Shown here in pieces: positions 18,025 through 26,953 of a DNA stretch of 64,000 bases. Below the pieces are notes generated by a model. The model was not told where the DNA came from and ran no database searches. It saw nothing but the letters and a program-made list of their open reading frames with translations. The stretch spans positions 1 to 64,000 of the forward strand of contig JAZQLQ010000019.1 in the NCBI GenBank assembly GCA_045542735.1, given 5' to 3'. Source of the DNA: UBA2882 sp045542735. GTDB taxonomy: Bacteria > Bacillota > Clostridia > Lachnospirales > Lachnospiraceae. The first letter of the stretch is position 1, and each line of letters starts with the position of its first letter. Made by a program: the position numbers and the translations under genes.

Positions 18025-18589
18025 TGTCTGTATTCTCCTTCTTCCCTTTTTTTGCCACAAATACCGTTATTCCACCCAATGCACTTGCTATCAACAATCC
18101 ACCTATGACTTTGCCGGTATTATTTTTGTCCTCAGCCTCATTCTGTTGTTCTATATGCTCTTCTACTTGATCAATCACAGTCTTTGCACTATCATCTTCT
18201 TCCGGCATTTCCTCTTCTGTGCCATTTTGTGCGTCTGTTTCCGACTCTATTCTTTCATCACTTAATATATCCATGTTTTCATCAGTTTCCCCGCTTTGTT
18301 CCCTATTGTTTTCTGTTCTATCATTTGCATCTTTTCCTATATCTGTCTTGCCATCGATGTTGTCGCTATTTTCTATCGTATCTTCCATATCCTCAACAGC
18401 ATTTGTCACCTTGATTTCTACAAGATTTCCATTGGCATCATAAATATAGGTCACACGGCTACCATCCTCATTGGTTGCCTGTGTCACCCTGCCAAGTTCA
18501 TCATATTCATAAGTTGCCGCTTTTATGGAATACATAGGAAATGCAAAAGATAGACTTACACACAAACAAAAATATAATAATTTTTTCAT
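18017..18589 (-). CDS. Small secreted YD-repeat protein with acidic linker and C-terminal membrane anchor
   Basis: 190 aa. Residues 1-25 form a signal peptide. Two YD repeats follow (TYEYDELGRVTQ and TYIYDANGNLVEI), then about 100 residues rich in D, E and N, and a C-terminal NNTG-hydrophobic segment-KKGKK. That last arrangement looks like a membrane stop or an atypical sortase signal. ATG 18589 is preferred to the one 12 nt upstream because a G-run lies 4-5 nt before it. The stop overlaps the start of the giant rhs gene (ATGAATAA), so the two are translationally coupled. A partner role, such as anchoring or capping the Rhs protein at the surface, is inference. Confidence 0.8.
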   Translation of the reverse strand: MKKLLYFCLCVSLSFAFPMYSIKAATYEYDELGRVTQATNEDGSRVTYIYDANGNLVEIKVTNAVEDMEDTIENSDNIDGKTDIGKDANDRTENNREQSGETDENMDILSDERIESETDAQNGTEEEMPEEDDSAKTVIDQVEEHIEQQNEAEDKNNTGKVIGGLLIASALGGITVFVAKKGKKENTDNE

Positions 18590-18622
18590 AATACCCCCCA
18601 TAAAACCTCAAAATGTTTTATC

Positions 18623-18651
18623 ATTATAAGTCTATTTTTATTTGTTGTAAA
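18623..18651 (-). promoter_or_regulatory. Sigma-A-type promoter of the rhs operon
   Basis: TTTACA (18646-18651), a 17-nt spacer and TATAAT (18623-18628) read on the minus strand. This predicts a start near 18616 and a 5' leader of about 27 nt before the small YD gene. It is the only strong promoter seen for the whole 15.6 kb toxin operon. Confidence 0.7.
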
Positions 18652-18707
18652 TGTTTTTGATGTTATTTTGTTGTATATTGTTGCATTTAAGTTTTTGTTC
18701 TTATATA

Positions 18708-18753
18708 TAAAAAAAGCCACCCGATATTTCTTACTGAAAATACCGTTTGGCTT
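18708..18753 (-). terminator. Terminator at the end of ribF
   Basis: On the minus strand AAGCCA pairs with TGGCTT, which runs straight into a T-tract. An imperfect inner stem contains the ribF stop codon, so the terminator overlaps the gene end. It separates the translation operon from the rhs operon. Confidence 0.7.
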
Positions 18754-19648
18754 CTTCTATGTTGTGCATAACTGCTCTCTTTAGTTGTTCTACATCATCA
18801 AACCGTTGCTCAGGTCTTAAGAAATGCAACAATTCCACTTGTATAACCTCTCCATAGATTTCCTCATCAAAATCCATGAGATAGGTTTCCACGCTGATGC
18901 GGTTTCCGTCCTCTACTGTTGGTCTGGAACCGATATTGGTCACACCGTTGTAGCAAGCACCGTTTACCTTGACTTTGCTACAGTATACACCGTTTGGAGG
19001 AAGGAGCTTGTCTTCTTCGGGATATAAATTGGTAGTTGGCATGCCAAGGCGTCTTCCCAGCTTTTTGCCATTTTCCACAATGCCACTGACAAAAAACGCT
19101 TCGCCAAGTAACTCTTGTACTTTTTCCATATTGCCCTTGGTCACTTCTTCCCTGACATAGGTGGAGCTGATTTCCCGATCCTCATACTTGAGTTTGTCGA
19201 TGATCTGCAACTTAAAACCAAGTTCTGCGGATAACTGCTCCAATAGTTTCCGGTTACCTTTGCCGCCTTTACCAAAGCTCACATCATAACCTGCCACAAT
19301 ACAGGCACCATTCATTTTACGAAGAAGCACTTCTGTCACATATTGCATCGGGTCAATGGCTGCTGTAGCTTTATCAAAGGGATATTCCACCAGATAGTCA
19401 ATGCCCATCTGCTCAAAGAGAATCCGCTTTTCATTCTTGGTAGTCAGTTCTTTGATGTTACCGCCCGAAAAGAATGCCGCCGGTGAAGGATCAAAGGTAA
19501 AAATAGCCGTTTTTAATCCGTTTTCGCGTGCTTCCTGTAAGCATTTAAAGATTTCTTTATGTCCTCTGTGAATACCATCAAACTTTCCAATGGCTATAGC
19601 AGTCTTTTCTTCTATATGAAATTCTGTGGTATTTTCTATTATCTGCAT
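18731..19648 (-). CDS. ribF: Bifunctional riboflavin kinase / FAD synthetase
   Basis: Phosphorylates riboflavin to FMN and adenylates FMN to FAD in the cytoplasm. The N-terminal FAD synthetase nucleotidyltransferase domain has AIGKFDGIHRGHKEI and later YVREEVTKG. The C-terminal riboflavin kinase domain starts near residue 180 with RLGMPTTNLYPEEDKLLPPNGVY and contains NIGSRPT and the catalytic-type ETYLMDFDEEIYG. At 305 aa it has the usual length. It lies 13 nt after truB and closes the rimP-infB operon, as in many Firmicutes. No FMN riboswitch precedes it, which fits an internal operon position. Confidence 0.96.
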   Translation of the reverse strand: MQIIENTTEFHIEEKTAIAIGKFDGIHRGHKEIFKCLQEARENGLKTAIFTFDPSPAAFFSGGNIKELTTKNEKRILFEQMGIDYLVEYPFDKATAAIDPMQYVTEVLLRKMNGACIVAGYDVSFGKGGKGNRKLLEQLSAELGFKLQIIDKLKYEDREISSTYVREEVTKGNMEKVQELLGEAFFVSGIVENGKKLGRRLGMPTTNLYPEEDKLLPPNGVYCSKVKVNGACYNGVTNIGSRPTVEDGNRISVETYLMDFDEEIYGEVIQVELLHFLRPEQRFDDVEQLKRAVMHNIEEAKRYFQ

Positions 19649-19661
19649 CGCACAATTCTCT

Positions 19662-20570
19662 CTACTCTTTGGGAATAAACATCTTATAGGGCTTTAACAG
19701 CCCGTCTTTTTCTACATATTCATAAATGCCGTAAAACAATCCGTTGCTGTGATACATTAGGAAACGCTGTCCGTCTTGCGGCAAAAGGTCATCTTCTACT
19801 ATGGTTGAAAGAGGACAGGTATTGCCGTTTTCTATCATAATGGCAAACTCCGGCTTCATATGTATCTTGGGTAAATATCCAAAAACCTCATCCACAGGGA
19901 TTACAATGGTATCTAGTGCTTCTCTGTCACGGATTTCCTCAATCTCTGCCAAGGTATGTGCCTGTTTGAGATAAAAGTCTTCCACTCTGGTACGAAGCAG
20001 GCTCTCCATAGCACCACCGCATCCAAGCTTAGCACCGATATCGGCACAAAGTGTGCGGATATATGTACCCTTGGAACAAAATACACGAAGTTCTACTCTT
20101 GGTAAATCCATAGAAAGAATTTCCATTTCATATACCTCAATAGGTCTGGCTTCCCGTTCTACCACCTTGCCTTCTCTTGCAAGTTCGTAAAGTTTCTTAC
20201 CGTTTACCTTTAGCGCCGAATACATGGGCGGTACCTGCATGGATTTCCCTACAAAGGATGCCACTGCCTCCCGCACTTCTTCCTCGGTAGCCGTCACTTC
20301 ACTTTGTGTCAGCACCGTTCCCGTCATATCTTCGGTATCAGTGGTCACTCCCAAAAGAAGGGTTGCCACATATTCTTTTTTCTTATCCGTTAAAACGTCA
20401 CACAGCTTGGTGGCATTTCCCAGACATACGGACAATACACCTTGTGCCTGGGGGTCCAACGTTCCTGTGTGACCGATTTTTTTCTGTTTTAAAATCCCAC
20501 GGAGTTTTGCAACTACATCGTGGGATGTAAAATCTTTTTCTTTATTAACAATGATAATACCGTTTAACAT
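19662..20570 (-). CDS. truB: tRNA pseudouridine(55) synthase
   Basis: Converts U55 of the tRNA T-loop to pseudouridine. The catalytic motif GHTGTLDPQAQGVL is near residue 33, with Asp as the active residue. KVNGKKLYELAREGK, the conserved KGTYIRTLCADIG and a C-terminal PUA-like segment follow. AAGGA lies 7-8 nt before the ATG. It is cotranscribed with nrnA upstream and ribF downstream. Confidence 0.96.
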   Translation of the reverse strand: MLNGIIIVNKEKDFTSHDVVAKLRGILKQKKIGHTGTLDPQAQGVLSVCLGNATKLCDVLTDKKKEYVATLLLGVTTDTEDMTGTVLTQSEVTATEEEVREAVASFVGKSMQVPPMYSALKVNGKKLYELAREGKVVEREARPIEVYEMEILSMDLPRVELRVFCSKGTYIRTLCADIGAKLGCGGAMESLLRTRVEDFYLKQAHTLAEIEEIRDREALDTIVIPVDEVFGYLPKIHMKPEFAIMIENGNTCPLSTIVEDDLLPQDGQRFLMYHSNGLFYGIYEYVEKDGLLKPYKMFIPKE

Positions 20571-20619
20571 GGTATCTTCCTTTTCTGATATCTTTATTTT
20601 CTGACATCTCTATTTGCAA

Positions 20620-21579
20620 TCAAGATAACTGCTTGGCAATCTCATCAATGAGTTGATCTGCCATCTCTTCATGAGTGTCATTTAAGTTACAGCCCGCTGC
20701 ACGTACATGACCGCCACCACCAAATACCGATGCCACTTTTGCCACATCTACAGCGCCGCCACTTCGAAGGCTTACTTTATAATCGCCATCCTTGGTCTGA
20801 CGGATAAGAGCTGCCACTTTTACACCCTTGGTGTAACGAAGCTGATTCACCACACCTTCAAAGTCATGGTCATCTGCTCCCAACTCTGCCATATCCGCTC
20901 TGGTAACCGCACAATAAATAAAGTCATCATTCAATGCCGTCTTTGCGTTAGCCAAGGCAAACCCTAGCATCTGATTTTGCACATAAGTCTTTTCATAAAA
21001 AGTCTCATCAATCAGCCTTGAGAAATCAAATCCGTAGGAAATCAAATCTGCAGCAATCCGCAAAGTCTTGGGGGATGTGTTGGAGTATTGGAATACACCA
21101 CAATCCTGGATGATGCCAAGATAAATGGTCTCTGCAAGCATAGCATCCATGTAATTTCCTTCAGGATCTGCCTCTTTGATCAAGTCATAGACAAGTTCAC
21201 TGGCAGAGCTTGCAGCCGCATCAATATAGAAAACATCTCCGCAGCCGGGATTGGTAATATGATGATCGATATTTACTTTATATTTGGCATTTTCATAATA
21301 GTCATATGCGTCGCCAATCCGTTCCGGTATACTGTCAAGAACAAAGAACACATCATAGGTGATGGCATCTGTATCTGTACAGATTTCTTTTACTCCCGGT
21401 ATAAAATCATAGATATCCGCCGGTTGTTCCAGACGGATATCAATTCTTTTTTGGGGAAATGCCTTTTTTAAGAACTGACGGAGTGCACAGGTGGAACCTA
21501 CGCAATCTCCATCAGGTCTGATATGTCCACTGATACCGATAGATTCTGCATCTTTACATATTTTGATCAGATTCATCAT
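20620..21579 (-). CDS. nrnA: DHH-family bifunctional oligoribonuclease / pAp phosphatase
   Basis: A DHH/DHHA1 phosphoesterase that degrades nano-RNA and hydrolyses 3'-phosphoadenosine 5'-phosphate. The metal-binding motifs are visible: HIRPDGDCVGS near residue 19, VLDSIPER near 94, DHHITNP near 118, and the DHHA1 motif GGGGHVRAAGC near 287. The start overlaps the rbfA stop by 4 nt (ATGA), with a second ATG immediately after. Its position between rbfA and truB is standard for Firmicutes. Confidence 0.93.
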   Translation of the reverse strand: MMNLIKICKDAESIGISGHIRPDGDCVGSTCALRQFLKKAFPQKRIDIRLEQPADIYDFIPGVKEICTDTDAITYDVFFVLDSIPERIGDAYDYYENAKYKVNIDHHITNPGCGDVFYIDAAASSASELVYDLIKEADPEGNYMDAMLAETIYLGIIQDCGVFQYSNTSPKTLRIAADLISYGFDFSRLIDETFYEKTYVQNQMLGFALANAKTALNDDFIYCAVTRADMAELGADDHDFEGVVNQLRYTKGVKVAALIRQTKDGDYKVSLRSGGAVDVAKVASVFGGGGHVRAAGCNLNDTHEEMADQLIDEIAKQLS

Positions 21580-21932
21580 AAATCTTTGGTTACCTCATCA
21601 ATTTTTCTGGTCATGTTAACACCATATGCAATGGACTGGTCCATGACAAAGGTAATCTGGGGTGTATTGCGCAAATTGATTTCCTTTGCCAGTTTACTTT
21701 TAATATAACCTTCCGCACTCTTTAAGCCTGCCAAGGTATCTTCCTGTGCTTTTTCATCACCAAGGACGGAAATCCATGCTTTGGCAGTCTTAAGGTCAGG
21801 GGATACTTCAACGGCAACCACAGAGGTCAAAGGGCTGATACGTGGATCTTTGATCTGCCCTCTGATGATATCTGCAAGTACACGTTGTACTTCCCCGTTA
21901 ATACGGGTATTTTTAATACTGTTTTTTCTCAT
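21576..21932 (-). CDS. rbfA: 30S ribosome-binding factor RbfA
   Basis: A KH-fold factor that matures the 5' end of 16S rRNA in late 30S assembly. It begins MRKNSIKNTRINGEVQRVL and has the family ISVLGDE and TPQITFVMDQS elements. I chose ATG 21932 (118 aa), just past the infB stop, with AGGAG 4 nt upstream. A longer frame would need a TTG codon inside infB. Confidence 0.93.
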   Translation of the reverse strand: MRKNSIKNTRINGEVQRVLADIIRGQIKDPRISPLTSVVAVEVSPDLKTAKAWISVLGDEKAQEDTLAGLKSAEGYIKSKLAKEINLRNTPQITFVMDQSIAYGVNMTRKIDEVTKDL

Positions 21933-21939
21933 ACTGCTC

Positions 21940-24669
21940 CTATCTGGGAACCTCAACCATAATATATGCTTCTACGATATCCAATTCCTGCATCTGGTCA
22001 AAGCCTTCAAATACAAGACCGCATTCAAAGCCTGCTTTAACCTCTTTTACGTCGTCTTTGAAACGTTTCAGGCTGGCAAGTTCACCTTCATAAATCTGCT
22101 CGCCTTCTCTGCTGATACGTACTTTACAGCCTCTCTGGAAGTTACCATCCAATACGTAGGAACCTGCAATATTACCAACGGCAGATGCCTTGAAGATCTG
22201 ACGTACTTCGGCATGACCGATAACTTTTTCTTCGAATACAGGATCAAGCATACCTTTCATGGCTGCTTCCACATCTTCGATTGCCTGATAAATAACTTTA
22301 TAAAGTCTGACATCTACGCCTTCTCTCTCGGATGCTGCTTTTGCCATTACATCGGGACGAACATTAAATCCGATGATGATTGCATTACTTGCTGCAGCAA
22401 GGGTTACGTCAGATTCATTGATGGCACCAACACCACCGTGGATGCATTTAACCACAACTTCTTCGTTGGAAAGTCTTAAGAGACTCTGTTTTACTGCTTC
22501 CACACTACCCTGTACGTCTGCTTTGATAATCAGGTTCAATTCTTTCAAATTGCCTTCCTGAATCTTGCTAAACAGATCGTCCAAGGACATTTTGCTCTTA
22601 GTTTCTTCCAATTTCTTCTCTTTATTCTGAGCGATAAAGGTTTCTGCAAAGTTCTTTGCAGTCTTATCGTTTTCGTGTGCGATAAAGATTTCTCCCGCAT
22701 TGGGTACATCGGATAAACCGAGAATCTCAACGGGGGTAGAAGGTGTCGCTTCTTTAACACGTCTTCCTTTATCATCTACCATGGCACGTACTTTACCGTG
22801 GCTTGCGCCTGCAGAAATAAAGTCACCGACTTTTAAAGTACCTTTCTGTACCAAAATGGTAGCAACCGGACCACGTCCTTTATCCAATTCCGCCTCAATA
22901 ACAAGACCTCTTGCACGACGGTTGGGGTTCGCTTTGAGCTCTAAAATCTCAGATGTAAGGATAATGGTCTCCAATAAGTCTGTGATACCTTCTCCACTCT
23001 TAGCGGATACCGGTACAAACTCTGTGCTTCCGCCCCAATCAACGGAGATGAGTTCATGCTCTGCCAATTCCTGTTTTACACGGTCAATATTGGCACTGGG
23101 TTTATCAATTTTATTTACTGCAACGATAATTTCAATTCCTGCAGCTTTGGCATGGTTGATAGCTTCTACTGTCTGAGGCATAACACCGTCGTCAGCAGCT
23201 ACTACCAATACTGCGATATCGGTAGAGTTTGCACCACGCATACGCATAGCTGTGAAGGCTTCATGTCCGGGTGTATCCAGGAATGTAACCTTCTCACCGT
23301 TTACGCTTACGGTATAAGCACCGATATGCTGTGTAATACCACCTGCCTCACGGTCTGTTACATTAGTCTTACGGATTGCATCCAAAAGGGAAGTTTTACC
23401 GTGGTCAACGTGACCCATAACACAGATAACCGGAGGACGTTTTTTCATCACGGCTTCGTCTTCCTCTTCCTCTTTTAACAACTCTTCAATAACATCAACT
23501 TTTACTTCCTGCTCGCAGATAATCTCATATTCGATAGCAATTTCTTCTGCTGTTTCATATGTGATTTCCTGGTTTACAGTCACAATCTGACCCTGCATAA
23601 ACAGTTTCTTAACGATTGCAGAGGGCTGGATTTTCATCTTATCAGCCAGTTCTTTGATGGTCAGGGATTCAGGAAGTGTGATTACTTTAATCTGCTCTTC
23701 TTCCTTCTCCTGAACTTTCTTTTCAGGCTTAATGAAACGTCCGGGCTTATTGTTTTTGCCTTTTCCTCCAAAATCATCTTCTTCGTAAATCAAATCTTTC
23801 TTAGATCGTTTGTCTCTTTCCTGATTTTGTCTGCGTTTTTCTTCATCGCGATGTTTCTCGGTATCCTTAATTGGACTTTCGGGAACGAAGCTCTTTCCAC
23901 CCTGAGGTTTCTTGAAGTTATTTCCCTGTTTTCCATCGCCTCTGTTAGGACGGTCATTATTCTGGAAAGGTTTCTTATGATCTCTGCCACCTTCGCGATT
24001 ACCATCACTATTTCGACGGTCCTGATTATTGTTATTATAACCTCCCTGACGTCTTTCGCCGCCACGGTTTCCTCCGTCCTGATTTCTTCTGTTTCCATCA
24101 TTTCTGTTTTCATTGCGATTCTCATTTCTGTTGTTGCCATGATTATCGTTACGGTTTTGTGTAGGTGCTGCCTTTTCAGGTACACCAAATTCCTCTTCAA
24201 TGCTGGGAAGTGCCGCAGGTTTGATCACCGGTTTGGGCAAAGGTCTGTACTGCTGCTGTGCCTGTGCCTTTTGTACGGGTCTGCCGCCATTTCCATTATT
24301 GCCGCCATTATTGCGGTTACCGTTATTATTGCCGTTGTTCGGTCTTTGACCCGGCATTTTACTGTTATGAGGATTGCTTACAAAGATAATATTTTTCTTT
24401 TTGGGCTTGGGCGCTTCCTCTTTAGCGGGCGCTGCCTTGGGCGCTTCCTTTGCAGGTGCCTCTGCCTTGGGCGCTTCTGCCTTCTTTTCCTCTTTAGCAG
24501 GCGCTGCTGCTTTGCCGCCGAATGCAGCTTTTACCATATCAATAGCATCATCTTCGATGGTGCTCATGTGACTTTTTACATCCACACCTTTGTCTGTGAG
24601 GAAGGTCACGATTTCTTTACTCTGTTTATCTAATTCTTTTGCAAGTTCATATACTTTCATTTTAGCCAT
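21940..24669 (-). CDS. infB: Translation initiation factor IF-2
   Basis: A GTPase that delivers initiator tRNA to the 30S subunit. Order: short IF2-N helix domain (about 1-50); long low-complexity linker rich in A/K/P then N/G/R (50-330); second IF2-N domain (about 330-400); G domain with GHVDHGKTS (G1), DTPGHEAF (G3) and NKID (G4); then domains II, III (KADVQGSVEA) and C-terminal domain IV. GGAGG precedes the ATG. At 909 aa it is long because of the Asn/Gly/Arg-rich linker, which is disordered in this family. Confidence 0.97.
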   Translation of the reverse strand: MAKMKVYELAKELDKQSKEIVTFLTDKGVDVKSHMSTIEDDAIDMVKAAFGGKAAAPAKEEKKAEAPKAEAPAKEAPKAAPAKEEAPKPKKKNIIFVSNPHNSKMPGQRPNNGNNNGNRNNGGNNGNGGRPVQKAQAQQQYRPLPKPVIKPAALPSIEEEFGVPEKAAPTQNRNDNHGNNRNENRNENRNDGNRRNQDGGNRGGERRQGGYNNNNQDRRNSDGNREGGRDHKKPFQNNDRPNRGDGKQGNNFKKPQGGKSFVPESPIKDTEKHRDEEKRRQNQERDKRSKKDLIYEEDDFGGKGKNNKPGRFIKPEKKVQEKEEEQIKVITLPESLTIKELADKMKIQPSAIVKKLFMQGQIVTVNQEITYETAEEIAIEYEIICEQEVKVDVIEELLKEEEEDEAVMKKRPPVICVMGHVDHGKTSLLDAIRKTNVTDREAGGITQHIGAYTVSVNGEKVTFLDTPGHEAFTAMRMRGANSTDIAVLVVAADDGVMPQTVEAINHAKAAGIEIIVAVNKIDKPSANIDRVKQELAEHELISVDWGGSTEFVPVSAKSGEGITDLLETIILTSEILELKANPNRRARGLVIEAELDKGRGPVATILVQKGTLKVGDFISAGASHGKVRAMVDDKGRRVKEATPSTPVEILGLSDVPNAGEIFIAHENDKTAKNFAETFIAQNKEKKLEETKSKMSLDDLFSKIQEGNLKELNLIIKADVQGSVEAVKQSLLRLSNEEVVVKCIHGGVGAINESDVTLAAASNAIIIGFNVRPDVMAKAASEREGVDVRLYKVIYQAIEDVEAAMKGMLDPVFEEKVIGHAEVRQIFKASAVGNIAGSYVLDGNFQRGCKVRISREGEQIYEGELASLKRFKDDVKEVKAGFECGLVFEGFDQMQELDIVEAYIMVEVPR

Positions 24670-24684
24670 ATTCTACCTCCGAAT

Positions 24685-24999
24685 TCATTTGTTGCCTTCT
24701 AACAGTTTTAAGATTCCGTTTGCAAGACCAAAGTCTGTGACTGCCAGACTTGCCCGCATTTGTCTGCCGATGGCATGCCCTAAGGCATCTTTGTCACCGT
24801 AAAAGGCAATGGGAACCTCATAGAATTCACACATATTTGTAAACATCTTTTTTGTATTGTCCGATGCTTCCTCTGCCACAATCACAAGATATGCTTTTCC
24901 TGTCTTAACAGCTTTTTCTGTAGCAAACTCACCGCTTACCACATTTCTGCCTTTTGCGGCAATACCCAGCATGGATAATACTCTATCAAGTTTATTCAT
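24685..24999 (-). CDS. L7Ae/L30e-family ribosomal-like RNA-binding protein (YlxQ)
   Basis: 104 aa with the L7Ae fold pattern: LGIAAKGRNVVSGE, then AYLVIVAEEASDNTKKMF and the VPIAFYGDKDALGHAIG K-turn-binding region. Homologues bind kink-turn RNA; the exact cellular role is unsettled. Its start overlaps the end of ylxR by 8 nt. Position between ylxR and infB is typical. Confidence 0.9.
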   Translation of the reverse strand: MNKLDRVLSMLGIAAKGRNVVSGEFATEKAVKTGKAYLVIVAEEASDNTKKMFTNMCEFYEVPIAFYGDKDALGHAIGRQMRASLAVTDFGLANGILKLLEGNK

Positions 25000-25261
25000 C
25001 TAATTGCTCAAACTCCTTTAACAGATTGTCGTAAATGTCTGCAGATATCGCTTTTTTGAAGGATCGTTCCAAGCCTTTCTGCTTGCGTGCCTTTTCAAAA
25101 CACTCCTTATTCCTGCATATATATGCGCCTCTACCGTTTTTCTTGCCCGTATCATCCAACACGATTTCATCTTCCGGTGTTTTCAAGATACGAAGCATTT
25201 CTTTTTTGCTTTTCATTTCATTGCATCCGACGCACTGTCTCATTGGAATTTTTTTTGCCAT
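24992..25261 (-). CDS. rnpM: YlxR/RnpM-family RNA-binding protein
   Basis: 89 aa with the YlxR signature: RQCVGCNEMKSKKEMLRI, later GRGAYICRNKECFEKA and LERSFKKAI. Homologues have been reported to modulate RNase P. GAGGG lies 5 nt before the ATG. The gene is in the invariant nusA-ylxR-ylxQ-infB order. Confidence 0.92.
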   Translation of the reverse strand: MAKKIPMRQCVGCNEMKSKKEMLRILKTPEDEIVLDDTGKKNGRGAYICRNKECFEKARKQKGLERSFKKAISADIYDNLLKEFEQLDE

Positions 25262-25270
25262 GTAATCCCT

Positions 25271-26446
25271 CTATTCTTCTTCGGTAGCTTCCAACTCTTC
25301 TGCATAGCCTTCAGCTGCCTCATCAAATTCTTCACTATATTCTTCATCATACTCTTCGTCTTCGTATTCATCCATATAGTCTTCATAACGGAAGCCGGGA
25401 GCATCTTTTGCCTGTGTCTCACTCTTAATGTCAATCTTGTAGCCGGTCAGTCTTGCTGCAAGTCTTGCGTTCTGACCTTCTTTACCGATTGCTAAGGATA
25501 ACTGATAATCCGGTACAACTACCTTTGCAGTTTTCTCATCAGGATCTGCAAATACTGCTACGATCTTAGCGGGAGATAATGCATTCTGGATTAAGTTACC
25601 GGGGTTCTCATCCCAGTTGATGATATCAATTTTCTCACCACGAAGTTCATCTACGATGGAATTTACTCTTGCACCGTTCATACCAACACATGCACCTACA
25701 GGGTCTACATTGGGATTTTCGGAATAAACTGCCATCTTTGTACGGCTTCCTGCTTCTCTGGCAATGCTCTTAATCTCAACAGTACCGTCTGCAATCTCAG
25801 CCACTTCAGACTCAAATAAACGTTTTACCAATTCGGGATGTGTGCGGCTTACCAATACACGGGGTCCTTTTGTGGTATTTTTTACTTCTAAGATATATAC
25901 CTTGATACGCTCTGTAGGTTTAAATGTCTCACCCTTTACCATTTCGCTTTCATTTAAGATAGCGTCGCATTTACCAAGGTTAATGCTGATGTTTCTGCCG
26001 ATGTAACGCTGTACAATACCGGTAACTACATCTTTTTCTTTTTCATAATACTGATTGTAGATAACGCTTCTTTCTTCCTCACGGATTTTCTGTAAGATTA
26101 CGTTCTTTGCATTCTGTGTAGCGATACGGCCAAACTCTTTGCTACGGATTTCGATTTTAACTGTCTCGCCAACTTTTGCTTTTTTGTCATATTTTACTGC
26201 ATCTTCCAATGCAATCTGCAATACATCGTCTTCTACTTCTTCTGCAGTAGCAACCACTTCTTTGTTTGCCCATACCATGAAATCTCCGGTTTCTCTGTTA
26301 ATCTCAACGGTCACGTTGTCAGATTTACCGAAGTGGTTTTTGCATGCAGTAATCAGGGAGTTTTCGATAGCTTCAAACAAAGTCTCTTTGCTGATTTCTT
26401 TCTCCTTCTCCAAAATATCCAGTGCTTCCATTAATTCCTTGTTCAT
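25271..26446 (-). CDS. nusA: Transcription termination/antitermination factor NusA
   Basis: Binds RNA polymerase and nascent RNA to control pausing and termination. Order: N-terminal RNAP-binding domain with LFEAIENSLITACKNHFG; S1 domain (about 130-200); KH domains including DPVGACVGMNGARVNSI and SLAIGKEGQNARLAARL. It ends in a strongly acidic tail of about 40 residues rich in E, D and Y. It lies 15 nt after rimP, with a GGAGG/AAGGA ribosome binding site. Confidence 0.96.
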   Translation of the reverse strand: MNKELMEALDILEKEKEISKETLFEAIENSLITACKNHFGKSDNVTVEINRETGDFMVWANKEVVATAEEVEDDVLQIALEDAVKYDKKAKVGETVKIEIRSKEFGRIATQNAKNVILQKIREEERSVIYNQYYEKEKDVVTGIVQRYIGRNISINLGKCDAILNESEMVKGETFKPTERIKVYILEVKNTTKGPRVLVSRTHPELVKRLFESEVAEIADGTVEIKSIAREAGSRTKMAVYSENPNVDPVGACVGMNGARVNSIVDELRGEKIDIINWDENPGNLIQNALSPAKIVAVFADPDEKTAKVVVPDYQLSLAIGKEGQNARLAARLTGYKIDIKSETQAKDAPGFRYEDYMDEYEDEEYDEEYSEEFDEAAEGYAEELEATEEE

Positions 26447-26461
26447 TTTTTCCTTTTCCTC

Positions 26462-26932
26462 CTAATCAAAATCAATTGCAGGACGGACTAAAGCGATTTC
26501 CTTCCTTGCAAAAATCATTTCTTTCTCATCTTCAAGCTTCACTGTGATGGTGTCTCCATCGTATGCCAAAAGCGTTCCGACAAATTCTTTTTTCTTATCA
26601 ATCATCTTAAAAGTACGAATTTCCAAATCTTTCCCCATGTGGCGGGCAAAGTCTTTGTCCTTTTTTAATGGCCGGAGCAATCCCGGACTGCTGACTTCCA
26701 AGATGTAAGAATCATCAATAAAATCGTCTTTATCCATGAGATCGGATAAAGCTCTGCTGACAACCTCACAGTCATCAATGGTAATTCCGCCGGGCTTATC
26801 AATGTAAGCGCGTAAGTACCAGTTACTGCCTTCCTTCACATACTCCACATCCACCAGTTCAAATCCGTTGGATTCAACAATGGGAAGTAAAAGTTGTTCT
26901 GTCCGGCTTTCATATGTGTCACGTTTTGACAT
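26462..26932 (-). CDS. rimP: Ribosome maturation factor RimP
   Basis: 156 aa, needed for 30S maturation. It shows the family motifs LVDVEYVKEGSNWYLRAYIDKPGGITIDDCE and SYILEVSSPGLLRPLKKDKDF, then an SH3-like C-terminal domain. It is the first gene of the operon and is preceded by a leader with an attenuator-like hairpin. AAGGTG lies 7 nt before the ATG. Confidence 0.96.
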   Translation of the reverse strand: MSKRDTYESRTEQLLLPIVESNGFELVDVEYVKEGSNWYLRAYIDKPGGITIDDCEVVSRALSDLMDKDDFIDDSYILEVSSPGLLRPLKKDKDFARHMGKDLEIRTFKMIDKKKEFVGTLLAYDGDTITVKLEDEKEMIFARKEIALVRPAIDFD

Positions 26933-26953
26933 GCGTTCACCTTTCCTTTCGGC

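Noticed and set aside
1..18651. Insertion sequence or prophage carrying the rhs locus
   Set aside because: No transposase, integrase, terminase or att-like site is visible in or beside the region.
19649..19661. FMN riboswitch before ribF
   Set aside because: Only 13 nt separate truB and ribF, and no riboswitch-like structure is present.
23790..24200. Second minus-strand frame within infB (136 aa, basic)
   Set aside because: It is an out-of-frame reading of the Asn/Gly/Arg-rich infB linker, without a ribosome binding site.
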